In this document: positions 9,799-18,921 of the stretch, in pieces
Layout of the letters: each line of letters begins with the position of its first letter
Numbering within the stretch: the first letter of the stretch is position 1
NCBI GenBank assembly: GCA_902617605.1
Contig: CACMXO010000001.1
Location: forward strand, 145,258-209,257
Origin: an uncultured Prochlorococcus sp.
Lineage (GTDB): Bacteria; Cyanobacteriota; Cyanobacteriia; PCC-6307; Cyanobiaceae
Length of the DNA: 64,000 nucleotides
Reading direction: 5' to 3'
Position numbers and translations under genes: made by a program
Notes under the pieces: generated by a model
Database searches by the model: none
The model's input: the letters and a program-made list of their open reading frames with translations, nothing else
What the model was told of the DNA's origin: nothing

Positions 9799-10146
9799 TT
9801 ACTTACCAATGGAAGAAACAATTTTTTCAAAACACTTAGGATCGTTTAAGGCTAATTGAGCAAGCATTTTTCTATTTAGAATAATTTCTGAATTTTTCAT
9901 GCCATTTATTAACTTGCTGTAGTTTGTTCCATTTATCCTTGCAGATGCGTTAATTCTAGAAATCCAAAGTCTTCTAAAATCTCTTTTTCTTCTTCTTCTA
10001 TCCCTATATGCATTACAAAGAGCTTTCATCACTCTTTGATTTGCTGTCCTGAAAAGATTTTTGTTGCCACCTCTAAAACCTTTTGCAAGATTTAAGATTT
10101 TGTTTCTTCTTTTTCTGGCTATGTTGCCTCTTTTTACGCGTGCCAT
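9799..10146 (-). CDS. rplT: 50S ribosomal protein L20
   Basis: The 115-residue highly basic protein starts [18 protein letters not shown] and contains [17 protein letters not shown], both L20 hallmarks. L20 binds 23S rRNA early in 50S assembly. It lies 28 bases after rpmI, the usual pair. In many bacteria infC precedes this pair; here infC is 30 kb away. Confidence 0.99.
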   Translation of the reverse strand: MARVKRGNIARKRRNKILNLAKGFRGGNKNLFRTANQRVMKALCNAYRDRRRRKRDFRRLWISRINASARINGTNYSKLINGMKNSEIILNRKMLAQLALNDPKCFEKIVSSIGK

Positions 10147-10174
10147 GAATATCTAATAAAAATTGGTTAATGAT

Positions 10175-10372
10175 TTATGCGTATGGAATCATTAATCTTA
10201 CATTATCAGCATCTCTTTCATCAACTACTGCTTTTGTTGATAGATGTCTTTTTAATTTTGAGCTTTTATGATCAAGTAAATGATTGTGGAAAGCTCTTCT
10301 TCTCATGAATTTACCCGTCGCAGTAGCTTTAAATCTTTTGGCAGCTGATTTACGAGTTTTTAGTTTAGACAT
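10175..10372 (-). CDS. rpmI: 50S ribosomal protein L35
   Basis: The 65-residue basic protein begins [20 protein letters not shown], the L35 signature, and includes the [14 protein letters not shown] region. It is first in the rpmI-rplT pair and diverges from the SpoIID-like gene across a 91-base spacer that must hold both promoters. Confidence 0.99.
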
Positions 10373-10463
10373 TTAAGTCAAATGTGTTTAATTAGGATAA
10401 TCTAAACCTTTATACGCATTGGTGCAAATTAAAGTTTTTAATTGATTAAGAAATTTCTAACTT

Positions 10464-12002
10464 ATGAAACTTAAATTTGTCTTTTTGTACTTATTTTTAG
10501 GATGTATTTCTCTCTTTTTACCAAACATTAATTTTACTTCAAATGTCAAAGGAGAAGAATTGCAAAAGGTTGAACTCAATAATGAAATAAAAAAAGGAAA
10601 ATTTTTAATTGGTTTAAAGCAATATTTAGGCGGGGAGAATGACAGTTTTTCAAAAAAAAAGAATATCAACTTTATCACTGATAAAGGTTTTTTAAATTTG
10701 ATATCGTCGAACGGTATTAAACATAAATCAAAAGAGATTAATATTAGTTGGGTTGATATACCCATAAAAAATCCAAAAACAATCGAAAGAATTGTTTTTG
10801 GTCCTTTTGCTAGCTATGAATCAGCAAAAAAACAAGCAAAGAAACTTAAAGATAAAGGATTTAGGACGACTGTTGCCTACCCTAAAAATTGGGAAGTATG
10901 GATTCCATTTGAAGATGATCTTCCAGAGTTTGAATTAAAAAATAAGATCTCTAGAAAAATAAAAAATTTTCAAATTACTCCTTTTCTTAGGAGTGAATAT
11001 AGTCTTATGAAACTAGAAGGACCTATTTATATTTATGCTCAAGAGGACATAACAATAAATGGTGTAAATTTTGGCAAAAATTTTTATTTATTAAAAGATT
11101 TATATGGAACTTGGACATTAGTTCAAAAAATTGAATTTGATGATTATTTGGCAGGTGTTTTGCCATATGAAATTGGACCGAATTCTCCTTTAGAAGCACT
11201 CAAAGCTCAAGCAGTTATTGCAAGAACTTGGGGAATATTTAATTCTGATAGATTTAATATGGACAAATATCATTTATGTATCACTACTCAATGTCAAGTT
11301 TATAAACCTCCTAAAATTACAAATAAAAACGTTAAAAAAGCTGTAGAAGCAACTTCAAATTTAATTCTCACTTATAGAAATCAACCAATTAATGCTTTTT
11401 ACCATGGTTCCAATGGTGGCGTATCTGCTACTGCAAGCGAGTCTTGGCAAATTCAAGATTATTCTTATTTCAATTCGATCATTGATGGTTCTAAATCATT
11501 AAATAAAATTTTTAAACTTCCAATTACAAATGAATCTGATTTAAATAATTTTTTAGATTTTGATAAAGAACAGTTTTATGGGAGTAATCATTCTCTTTTT
11601 CGATGGAATAAGAAAATTTCTAGTCTTGAAATTAAAGAAAAGTTAATTAAAAACAAACTCATAAATATTAATGACGATGTTTTGGATATAAATTCTATTG
11701 AACGTGGGTCAAGTGGCAGAGTGACAAAATTGGAAATACGAACTGATAAAGTTAATAAATCTATTGTTCTAGTTAAAGATGATATTCGACGGGTATTAAA
11801 TTTTATACCTAGTAATTTGTTTACTATTAATAAATTAAGTGATGATTTATGGCTTTTTAGAGGAGGAGGCTTCGGCCATGGTGTAGGTTTATCACAGTCA
11901 GGAGCGATTGAAATGGCTAAATTAGGATTTTCTTATGAACAAATATTGAATCATTACTATCAAAAAGCAAAACTGAAAAAATTTGAGATATTGTCTCAAT
12001 GA
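10464..12002 (+). CDS. SpoIID/LytB-domain exported protein with SPOR-like region
   Basis: This 512-residue protein begins with a hydrophobic signal sequence (about 1-25). A SPOR-like stretch (FGPFASYESAKKQAKKLKDK, near 112-131) follows. The SpoIID domain lies in the C-terminal half: FDDYLAGVLPYEIG and ALKAQAVIARTW near 222-253, FYHGSNGG near 311-318, and the end signature GGGFGHGVGLSQSGA near 467. SpoIID of Bacillus is a lytic transglycosylase and LytB enhances an amidase; cyanobacterial members are assumed to act on periplasmic peptidoglycan. The next gene, a membrane glycosyltransferase, follows after 26 bases. Confidence 0.9.
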   Translation: MKLKFVFLYLFLGCISLFLPNINFTSNVKGEELQKVELNNEIKKGKFLIGLKQYLGGENDSFSKKKNINFITDKGFLNLISSNGIKHKSKEINISWVDIPIKNPKTIERIVFGPFASYESAKKQAKKLKDKGFRTTVAYPKNWEVWIPFEDDLPEFELKNKISRKIKNFQITPFLRSEYSLMKLEGPIYIYAQEDITINGVNFGKNFYLLKDLYGTWTLVQKIEFDDYLAGVLPYEIGPNSPLEALKAQAVIARTWGIFNSDRFNMDKYHLCITTQCQVYKPPKITNKNVKKAVEATSNLILTYRNQPINAFYHGSNGGVSATASESWQIQDYSYFNSIIDGSKSLNKIFKLPITNESDLNNFLDFDKEQFYGSNHSLFRWNKKISSLEIKEKLIKNKLININDDVLDINSIERGSSGRVTKLEIRTDKVNKSIVLVKDDIRRVLNFIPSNLFTINKLSDDLWLFRGGGFGHGVGLSQSGAIEMAKLGFSYEQILNHYYQKAKLKKFEILSQ

Positions 12003-12028
12003 AAGTTAAGTAATTAAAATTTACTTTT

Positions 12029-13330
12029 ATGAGTAAGGGTTTTTATAAAAATCGAAGATTGAAGTCGTTTATATTTCTTAGTGCTTGTTTTTTTATAGCT
12101 TTTATTCCTCATGCTTTCAATATCGAAAATTTCTTTTACATTATATTGACTCTTTCTTTTGTGATTGTTTTTTACGGTTTAATAGTTATCTCTAGAAATG
12201 TCAAAAGAAACAACGTTGTAAACATTGTAAGGAAAAGAATTAGTAATAAAGAGTTACCTGTGCTTGATATTTTAGTCGCTGCTAGAGATGAAGAGAATGT
12301 CATAGCAAGATTAGTTGAAAGATTATTTAGTTTAGATTATCCAACAAATAAATTAAATATTTACATAATCGATGATGGTAGCTCTGATAAGACGCCTTTA
12401 ATTTTAGATCGATTAGCTAGACAATATGACAAGCTAAAAGTCATCAGTCGTTCTCCAAATGCAGGAGGAGGAAAGTCAGGAGCTTTGAATTATGCCTTGA
12501 AGTTTACTCATGGTGAATGGTTATTAGTTTTGGATGCTGATGCTGAATTAAAACAAGATTCCTTGATAAGGTTATTTAGTTTTGTAGAAGAGGGTGATTG
12601 GTCTGCAGTTCAACTAAGAAAATCAGTAACAAATGTAAGTAAGAATTTTTTAACTTCTTGTCAGTCAATGGAAATGGCTATGGACGCAATCTTTCAATAT
12701 GGAAGATTATCAGTTGCTGGAGTTTCTGAATTAAGGGGAAATGGCCAATTAATTAATAAAGAAACATTATTGGCATGTGGTTCTTTTAATGAAGATACAG
12801 TTACAGATGATCTTGATTTGAGTTTAAGATTATTACTATCAAAATCTAAAATTGGAATCTTGTGGGATCCTCCAGTAATGGAGGAAGCAGTTGAGAATTT
12901 AAATGCTTTATTAGCGCAAAGGCAAAGATGGGCAGAGGGGGGTTTGCAAAGATTCTTTGATTATGGAGATCAATTATTTACTAAAAAGATTGATTATTTG
13001 CAAAAATTTGATTTAACTTACTTCTTTATCTTGCAATATGCACTACCAATAATTTCTATTTTTGATTTATTTTTCAGTATTGCTTTGTTAGATTCACCAA
13101 TTTACTGGCCTATTTCATTTACTGCTTTTATGTTATCTGGAATTGCTTTTTGGTACGGTTCTTCTTGTAAAAGCGAAGTACCAGTATTGCATAAAAGCAA
13201 TTTTTTGATGGTATTTGTCTCCGTTTTTTACTTATCACATTGGTTTTTAGTAATCCCTTGGGTAACAATAAAGATGTCTATTTTTCCCAAAAAGATACTT
13301 TGGCGAAAAACTATTCACACTGGAGATTAA
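12029..13330 (+). CDS. Membrane family 2 glycosyltransferase
   Basis: The 433-residue protein has two N-terminal membrane helices (about 12-55), a GT2 catalytic domain, and three to four C-terminal helices (about 330-425). GT2 motifs are IIDDGSSDKT (substrate aspartates), VLDADAEL (DXD), TDDLDLSLRL and the processive-type QRQRW. The layout resembles cellulose synthase-like or N-acetylglucosaminyltransferase enzymes that polymerise a sugar across the membrane. The product is unknown. It converges on dnaX with only one base between them. Confidence 0.88.
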   Translation: MSKGFYKNRRLKSFIFLSACFFIAFIPHAFNIENFFYIILTLSFVIVFYGLIVISRNVKRNNVVNIVRKRISNKELPVLDILVAARDEENVIARLVERLFSLDYPTNKLNIYIIDDGSSDKTPLILDRLARQYDKLKVISRSPNAGGGKSGALNYALKFTHGEWLLVLDADAELKQDSLIRLFSFVEEGDWSAVQLRKSVTNVSKNFLTSCQSMEMAMDAIFQYGRLSVAGVSELRGNGQLINKETLLACGSFNEDTVTDDLDLSLRLLLSKSKIGILWDPPVMEEAVENLNALLAQRQRWAEGGLQRFFDYGDQLFTKKIDYLQKFDLTYFFILQYALPIISIFDLFFSIALLDSPIYWPISFTAFMLSGIAFWYGSSCKSEVPVLHKSNFLMVFVSVFYLSHWFLVIPWVTIKMSIFPKKILWRKTIHTGD

Positions 13331-13331
13331 T

Positions 13332-15095
13332 TTATTCATCAAAGTCTATAATTTCTCCATTAAAAAAATTTGCTAAGTTTTTTGAGCTATCATCATAAGT
13401 CTCCTCGTTAGATATTTTTGGTGATGAATTAGTTTTTGGTTCTATTTTTTGTAATGGTCGAAAATTATTTACTTCATTTTGGGTCATTTTTGGAGTATTT
13501 GTTTGGTTACTTTTATTTAAATTTTTGGTTGAGAAATTAAGTATTATCTGATCTCCAAATATCTGTTTTACAGTATTTTCAATTATAACTTTTCTGCTTT
13601 TAATCATATTTTCCCAGTTTGGAGATAATGCAATTGTTATTTTCTCCGAATCAAAACTTTCAAGTTCGGCTTGTTGTGTAAGTAACATTCTTGTTGATGG
13701 CAACTCTACTTTAGAAAGAATTAATTCCCATTTATCTTTTAAATTATTTGATCCAGGATTATTTTGGTTATTGTCAGAAATATTTTCAATACTTTTTTTT
13801 TCAATATCTGCAGATTTTTCTAATTTTTCGTCTTTTTTTTCGATCAATTCATCGCGAGCTATCTCCTCTTTGATACTTGGTTTTTGACTTTCATTAGAAA
13901 TATTTTCTTTATTAAAAAGTTCAATGTTTTTTCTACTTTCATGATTCTCTTTAGTCGTATTATTTTTACTTTCTTGCTTATTTTTAAAACTATTTATCTC
14001 TTGATTACCTAGAAGCCCAGTTAAATGTATTTCAAACCAAAGCCTTGGATTATCACTTGATTTGATTTGATATTCAATATTTCTCAGATTATTATGCCAA
14101 TTAATTATTGTTGATTTATTTATTGTGTTTGAGATTTTATCCAATTCATCTTGAAATTCATCAGACGTATAATAAAGATCTGAATATTTATTATTTGTAG
14201 TGTGTAATAGTAGATCTCTTGTTATATTTAATAATCCAATAATTATTTGAAGAGGTTCGTTTCCTGCATCATATAGTTTGTTGCAGGTGATAATTAATGA
14301 CTCTGGATTATTCTCAACTAATGATTTAATCAGATTTGTTAATTCACTTTCAGATACTTCTCCTAGGAGGTTTTGGATATTATTAATTGTTATTCCTTCT
14401 GGTAAAAGATTCAATTGTTCAAGGAGGCTTTGCGCATCTCTCATCCCTCCATTAGATCTTTTTGCAATCATTTTTAAGGCCTGCACTTCATACTCAATGG
14501 ATTCTTTTTTGGCGATTTCTGATAAATGTTGAAAAATATCACTTGGGCTTATTCTTCTAAAATCAAATTTTTGGCATCTACTTTTTATTGTATTTAATAC
14601 TCTCTCAGGATTTGTTGTCGCAAGGATAAATACAACTCTTGAGGGCGGTTCTTCAATAGTTTTTAGTAAAGCATTTGAAGCTGCCGTTGAAAGCATATGA
14701 CATTCATCAATAACATATACTTTCCATCTCGCTTGAGTTGGTGCAAATCTCGCTCTTTCTATAATTTCTCTGATATTTTCTACTCCCGTATTTGATGCTG
14801 CATCAATCTCGATAATATCAAGAGCGCTCCCATCTGTAATTTGACTACATAAGTCACATTTACAACAAGGAGTTATCGTAGGTTGGTCGAATGCCTGGCA
14901 ATTTAGAGATTTTGCAAATATTCTTGCACTTGATGTTTTTCCAGTCCCTCTTGGACCATTAAAAAGATATGCAGGAGCAATTTTTTTTGTTAAAAGTGCT
15001 TGTTTGAGAGTAATGGATATAAATTTTTGTCCAACCAGTTCGTCTAAGTTGTTTGGTCTATATTTTTGATGAAAAGGCTTATGTATATTTGGCAT
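13332..15095 (-). CDS. dnaX: DNA polymerase III tau/gamma subunit
   Basis: The 587-residue clamp-loader subunit has an AAA+ N-terminal part. Walker A is GPRGTGKT (47-54), the zinc cysteines are Cys66, Cys77, Cys80 and Cys83, Walker B is VYVIDECHMLS and the sensor region is FILATTNPERVL. A low-complexity linker (about 370-455) leads to a tau-like tail. No intein interrupts it. Runs of eight and nine A in the coding strand near codons 417-434 could permit slippage to a gamma form; see findings. It is the last gene of the minus-strand tig-clpP-clpX-dnaX block, 57 bases after clpX. Confidence 0.97.
   Translation of the reverse strand: MPNIHKPFHQKYRPNNLDELVGQKFISITLKQALLTKKIAPAYLFNGPRGTGKTSSARIFAKSLNCQAFDQPTITPCCKCDLCSQITDGSALDIIEIDAASNTGVENIREIIERARFAPTQARWKVYVIDECHMLSTAASNALLKTIEEPPSRVVFILATTNPERVLNTIKSRCQKFDFRRISPSDIFQHLSEIAKKESIEYEVQALKMIAKRSNGGMRDAQSLLEQLNLLPEGITINNIQNLLGEVSESELTNLIKSLVENNPESLIITCNKLYDAGNEPLQIIIGLLNITRDLLLHTTNNKYSDLYYTSDEFQDELDKISNTINKSTIINWHNNLRNIEYQIKSSDNPRLWFEIHLTGLLGNQEINSFKNKQESKNNTTKENHESRKNIELFNKENISNESQKPSIKEEIARDELIEKKDEKLEKSADIEKKSIENISDNNQNNPGSNNLKDKWELILSKVELPSTRMLLTQQAELESFDSEKITIALSPNWENMIKSRKVIIENTVKQIFGDQIILNFSTKNLNKSNQTNTPKMTQNEVNNFRPLQKIEPKTNSSPKISNEETYDDSSKNLANFFNGEIIDFDE
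13793..13801 (-). promoter_or_regulatory. A9 homopolymer in dnaX, possible slippage site
   Basis: The coding strand reads GAA AAA AAA AGT here, a run of nine A. Adding one A gives AAG TAT TGA, an immediate stop; losing one also leads to an in-frame TAA about 19 codons on. A slip would therefore give a protein of about 433-452 residues lacking the tau tail. A second run of eight A lies about 40 bases upstream at 13833-13840. Thermus dnaX uses an A9 run in this way; activity here is inferred. Confidence 0.4.
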
Positions 15096-15152
15096 TTATT
15101 TTTCATTAATTAGAAAAATTCGGGATTCAATTAAAAAAATTAAACTCTAATT

Positions 15153-16520
15153 TTATGCAGACTCTTTAATGATTCTTTTTGATCCTGAAGGTAGTTTAAC
15201 AATTTTAGATGAGAACAAATTATCTACCATTTTTTTTGTAATTGTGAATTCTTTTACATTTTCTTCAGAAGGCAAAGTGTACATTATGTCTAGCATTAGC
15301 TCTTCAATTATTGATCTTAATGCTCTTGCACCTGTTTTTCTTTTATATGCTTCATTTGCTATCGCTTCAACAGAATCAGGCTCAAATGATAATTCAACAT
15401 TATCCATACTCAGCAAAGTTTTGAATTGCTTTACTAATGCATCTCTTGGTTGAGTCAAAATAGATTCTAAAGTTTCTTTGGTAAGACGATCTAATACAGC
15501 ACAAACCGGAATTCTTCCAATAAATTCTGGAATTAGGCCATATTTCACTAAGTCATCTAATTCTAAATTTTTCAAGGAATCTCTTGGATCTACTATTTTT
15601 TTTGTATCAACTTTGTTTTGATCTGAATTGGTTGTAAACCCTATAGAGTGTTTACCCATACGCTTTTGAACGATATCCTCTAAACCTATAAAAGCTCCCC
15701 CGCAAATAAATAATATTTGACTTGTATCAATTTGGATGCAGTCATGATAAGGATGTTTTCTTCCCCCTTGTGGCGGTACATTGGCAATTGTCCCTTCAAG
15801 CATTTTTAATAATGCTTGCTGTACTCCTTCACCAGAGACATCTCTTGTAATTGAAGGATTCTCACTTTTTCTTGCAATTTTATCTATTTCATCAATATAA
15901 ATAATTCCTTTTTGAGCTAGTTCTACATTCATTTCTGATTTCTGCAGAAGTCTTAAAAGTATGTTTTCAACATCCTCCCCAACATATCCAGCTTCTGTTA
16001 AAGTCGTTGCATCAGCTACTGCAAAAGGAACATCCAGAAACTCTGCTAAAGTTTGCGCCAACAATGTTTTTCCACTTCCAGTAGGGCCGATTAGTAAAAT
16101 GTTTGATTTTTGTAATTTAGTTGCTTGTGAATCTGCTGCATTGTTATTTTTACTATCTTCTTTAACTTTCCAAGCTAATCGCTTGTAGTGGTTATATACG
16201 GCTACTGATAATATTTTTTTTGCAGATTCTTGTCCAACAACTTGATTATCTAGAAAACTTTTAATTTCTAATGGCTTAGGAATTGAAGTTAATTCTAAAG
16301 GAACAGATTTTTTTGGATTATCAGTTGGTAATTTCTTTTTTACTTGCGGAGAGTTGTTTGTGTTCGCTTGATTATCAAGTAGTTCTTCATCGAGAATTTC
16401 ATTACAAAGATCTATGCACTCATCACAGATATAAACCCCAGGACCAGCTATAAGCTTTCTAACTTGGTCTTGTGATTTACCGCAAAATGAACATTTAAGA
16501 TGGGCGTCGAATTTAGCCAT
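15153..16520 (-). CDS. clpX: ATP-dependent Clp protease ATPase subunit ClpX
   Basis: The 455-residue AAA+ unfoldase feeds substrates to ClpP. It has an N-terminal zinc finger (Cys10, Cys13, Cys32, Cys35), Walker A GPTGSGKT near 144-151, Walker [10 protein letters not shown], the pore loop GYVGEDVE, the [18 protein letters not shown] region and the ClpP-docking IGF loop (HSIGFTTN). Length is slightly above the common 420 because of a linker after the zinc finger. It follows clpP after 106 bases on the same strand. Confidence 0.98.
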   Translation of the reverse strand: MAKFDAHLKCSFCGKSQDQVRKLIAGPGVYICDECIDLCNEILDEELLDNQANTNNSPQVKKKLPTDNPKKSVPLELTSIPKPLEIKSFLDNQVVGQESAKKILSVAVYNHYKRLAWKVKEDSKNNNAADSQATKLQKSNILLIGPTGSGKTLLAQTLAEFLDVPFAVADATTLTEAGYVGEDVENILLRLLQKSEMNVELAQKGIIYIDEIDKIARKSENPSITRDVSGEGVQQALLKMLEGTIANVPPQGGRKHPYHDCIQIDTSQILFICGGAFIGLEDIVQKRMGKHSIGFTTNSDQNKVDTKKIVDPRDSLKNLELDDLVKYGLIPEFIGRIPVCAVLDRLTKETLESILTQPRDALVKQFKTLLSMDNVELSFEPDSVEAIANEAYKRKTGARALRSIIEELMLDIMYTLPSEENVKEFTITKKMVDNLFSSKIVKLPSGSKRIIKESA

Positions 16521-16626
16521 CGATTATAAGTACTTAAAAGTGAAAGGTGTTAAGTATTCCCTATTCACTAGGATTGCTTATAAATATCGATTCGTCATCA
16601 TATTCTTAAAAAATCAGTATTCCTTG

Positions 16627-17271
16627 TCACTTTTTGATAACTTTATCAATTAATCCATATTCGACTGCTTCAGAGGGAGATAAAAAGTAATCTCTTTCTG
16701 TATCTATATTAATTTTTTCTAAAGGTTGACCAGTATGTTCTGCTAAGAGCGAATTTAATGTTTTCTTGAGAAAAAGTATTTCTTTAGCTTGTATTTCAAT
16801 CTCTACTGCTTGACCTTGTGCACCTCCCAGAGGTTGATGAATCATAATCCTAGAATTAGGTAAAGCCAATCTTTTCCCCTTTGCTCCTCCAGAAAGTAGA
16901 AATGCTCCCATACTTGCCGCGACTCCAAAGCATATTGTCACTACATCAGGGGATATTTGTTGCATAGTATCGTATATGGCCATTCCTGCAGTTACTGAGC
17001 CTCCAGGAGAATTGATATATATTTGGATGTCTTTTTCGGGATCTTCCGCTTCAAGAAATAATAATTGTGCAACAAGTGAATCAGATACTTGATCATTAAT
17101 TCCAGTACCTAAAAAAATTATTCTTTCCCTCAGTAGTCTTGAATAAATATCAAAAGCTCTTTCTCCTCTACCTGATTGTTCTATAACAGTAGGAACAGCA
17201 GCAATAGTTTTATTATTACTTTCGTAAGAACTTATTGAGCTTTGGATTAAATGTTTTTTTTCTGAGTTCAC
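16627..17271 (-). CDS. clpP: ATP-dependent Clp protease proteolytic subunit
   Basis: The 214-residue serine protease has the catalytic triad Ser120 ([10 protein letters not shown]), His145 (RIMIHQP) and Asp194 ([12 protein letters not shown]). It assembles as a tetradecamer and pairs with ClpX, encoded directly downstream. The stretch before residue 30 ([20 protein letters not shown]) is longer than in E. coli and variable; later starts are possible. The trigger factor gene lies 65 bases upstream on the same strand. Cyanobacteria usually carry several clpP paralogues; this is the one linked to clpX. Confidence 0.97.
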   Translation of the reverse strand: MNSEKKHLIQSSISSYESNNKTIAAVPTVIEQSGRGERAFDIYSRLLRERIIFLGTGINDQVSDSLVAQLLFLEAEDPEKDIQIYINSPGGSVTAGMAIYDTMQQISPDVVTICFGVAASMGAFLLSGGAKGKRLALPNSRIMIHQPLGGAQGQAVEIEIQAKEILFLKKTLNSLLAEHTGQPLEKINIDTERDYFLSPSEAVEYGLIDKVIKK

Positions 17272-17336
17272 AAATTAGTTTTCGTCTTATAAATAATTTA
17301 AGGGGTTTTTGTTTAATTAGTAGGAAATTTCATAAA

Positions 17337-18797
17337 TTATTTTTTTTCTTTTTTATTTTGAGTTTTTGTAGTTTTTGTGGCTTTTGTTGTTTTGGAGGGT
17401 TTGGTTGCTTTAGAAGTTTTTGTGGATTTTGCCGCAGTTTTTGTGGTTTTTGTTGTTTTGGAGGGTTTGGTTGCTTTAGAAGTTTTTTCTTTTATTTCAG
17501 AATTTTCTTCAAGCCAAATTATTGATTTTTCTTTAAGTAAATCGTTACTTATTACTTCTGTTAATTTTTTAATATCTATTTGTTTTGAAGATTGAGAGAT
17601 TGCTTCTTCATAATCTTTCATTTTTAAATCAATTTCATCTTTCTCAATAGTTATGTTCTCTTTTTCAGCTAATGCTTTAAGGGCTAAATTTCTTTGAACA
17701 TTTTTTTCAGCTTGAGGCCTTGTGGACTCTGCTAATGACTTAACTAATTCCGGAGTGAAAGTAGATTTCACATCAAGACCTTGTTGAGCAAATCTTTGAG
17801 CGGTTTGTTCAATATTATTCCTCACTTCTATATCAATCATAGATTTTGGAATTTCAGTAACTAATTCGTTTGTTAAGGCATCTAATAAAGCTTCAATTTT
17901 GATATCTTTTTGAGTTTTTTCAAAATTGTCTTTAAGTTGCTTTTCAATATCTTTCTTTAACTCTTTTAATGATTCTTTGTTGCCAGACTGTTTTGCAAAA
18001 TCGTCATTAAGTTCAGGCAATTCTTTTTCCTTAAGATCCTTAAGATTTACTTCAAATATTGCTTCTTTGCCTCTTGAATCCTCATGAGAATAATCATCAG
18101 GAAATTTAAGGTTAAGTTTTTTAGTATCACCAATTTTCATCTTTACTATTCCCTCAACGAAACCGGGAATCATTTTGTTCTTTTCCAACTCAAGATCCAT
18201 TGATTCACTTGTTCCACCATCAATCTCTTTACCAGAATCTTTATATTTTCCTTTGAAACTAACTACAGCAATATCTCCTAATTTTGCTGCTCTATTGGTA
18301 ACTGGAATAATGTTTGCAAACTGATTTCTAGATTTTTCTAGCGCTTCATCTATTGACTTAGGATCAAACTTTGTCTTTGATATTTCAACACTTAGTCCTT
18401 TGGATTTTTTAAGTTTTAATTCTGGGGCAACATCAGTTTGAAGAGTAACCTTAAGTGATTTTTCAGGACTAAACTTTGCAAGTAAAGATTCAAATCCATC
18501 TACCAATTCTGGCTCACTTAGTGGCTCTATAGATTTTATTTTTAACGCTTCTTGCCATGATTTATCAATAATTTTTTCCAGAGCAGAAGCATGTAATTGT
18601 GTTATGCCAATTCTTTGGATTAAGACTTGTTTAGGAATCTTACCAAGTCTAAATCCCGGAATTTTAGCCGAACGACTGATAGAACTGATTGTTTCATTTA
18701 CACACGTTTTGCATGTCTCAGATGGTATTTCTAATTCGAATGAAATTCTACTTTGAGGCAGAGGAGTTGTTTTGACTATTAGTGCATCTTTAGCCAT
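17337..18797 (-). CDS. tig: Trigger factor with Lys/Thr-rich repeat tail
   Basis: The 486-residue ribosome-associated chaperone has the ribosome-binding N-terminal domain with the conserved GFRLGKIPK loop (near 52-60), an FKBP-like prolyl isomerase domain (about 165-250) and the helical C-terminal chaperone domain to about 435. It then carries an extra tail of about 45 residues made of KATKPSKTTK-type units, lysine- and threonine-rich. The tail is encoded by two 51-bp copies 66 bp apart. Trigger factor first contacts nascent chains; it heads the tig-clpP-clpX-dnaX series. Confidence 0.96.
   Translation of the reverse strand: MAKDALIVKTTPLPQSRISFELEIPSETCKTCVNETISSISRSAKIPGFRLGKIPKQVLIQRIGITQLHASALEKIIDKSWQEALKIKSIEPLSEPELVDGFESLLAKFSPEKSLKVTLQTDVAPELKLKKSKGLSVEISKTKFDPKSIDEALEKSRNQFANIIPVTNRAAKLGDIAVVSFKGKYKDSGKEIDGGTSESMDLELEKNKMIPGFVEGIVKMKIGDTKKLNLKFPDDYSHEDSRGKEAIFEVNLKDLKEKELPELNDDFAKQSGNKESLKELKKDIEKQLKDNFEKTQKDIKIEALLDALTNELVTEIPKSMIDIEVRNNIEQTAQRFAQQGLDVKSTFTPELVKSLAESTRPQAEKNVQRNLALKALAEKENITIEKDEIDLKMKDYEEAISQSSKQIDIKKLTEVISNDLLKEKSIIWLEENSEIKEKTSKATKPSKTTKTTKTAAKSTKTSKATKPSKTTKATKTTKTQNKKEKK
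17371..17421 (-). repeat. Direct repeat copy 1 in tig tail
   Basis: This 51-base unit matches 17437-17487 at all but one base. The offset of 66 bases is 22 codons, so the duplication keeps frame and encodes the repeated TSKATKPSKTTK segment of the trigger factor tail. Confidence 0.9.
17437..17487 (-). repeat. Direct repeat copy 2 in tig tail
   Basis: This is the second copy of the 51-base unit, differing from 17371-17421 by one C/T change. On the coding strand it is the upstream copy. The two are separated by 15 bases. Confidence 0.9.
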
Positions 18798-18837
18798 TTT
18801 TTTCTAAGTTATTACTATGAACCGAATCTTAATTATT

Positions 18838-18850
18838 TCACATTATGTGA
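18838..18850. promoter_or_regulatory. TCACAT-T-ATGTGA inverted repeat in the tig-asd divergent spacer
   Basis: A perfect 6-bp inverted repeat around one base lies 41-53 bases before the tig start and 72-84 before asd. Read toward tig it contains CATAAT, a possible -10 element, so a bound protein could block tig. No known operator consensus is matched with certainty. Confidence 0.35.
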
Positions 18851-18921
18851 TTTCCTTGAAAGTTAATTTTTTGATAAAGTAAAAAAAATAGTCAATCTAT
18901 TTATAAAAATCATTTTAAAGT

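Noticed and set aside
10457..10765. Minus-strand ORF over the start of the SpoIID-like gene
   Set aside because: The plus-strand frame has a signal peptide and conserved domains; this one has no recognisable content.
13332..15095. Intein in dnaX
   Set aside because: The frame runs through the Walker motifs without an insertion; no splicing motifs were seen.
17235..17525. Plus-strand ORF rich in Cys, Phe and Gly opposite the tig tail
   Set aside because: It is the reverse strand of the tig repeat. The repeated CGFCCFGGFGCF pattern simply mirrors the Lys/Thr codons.
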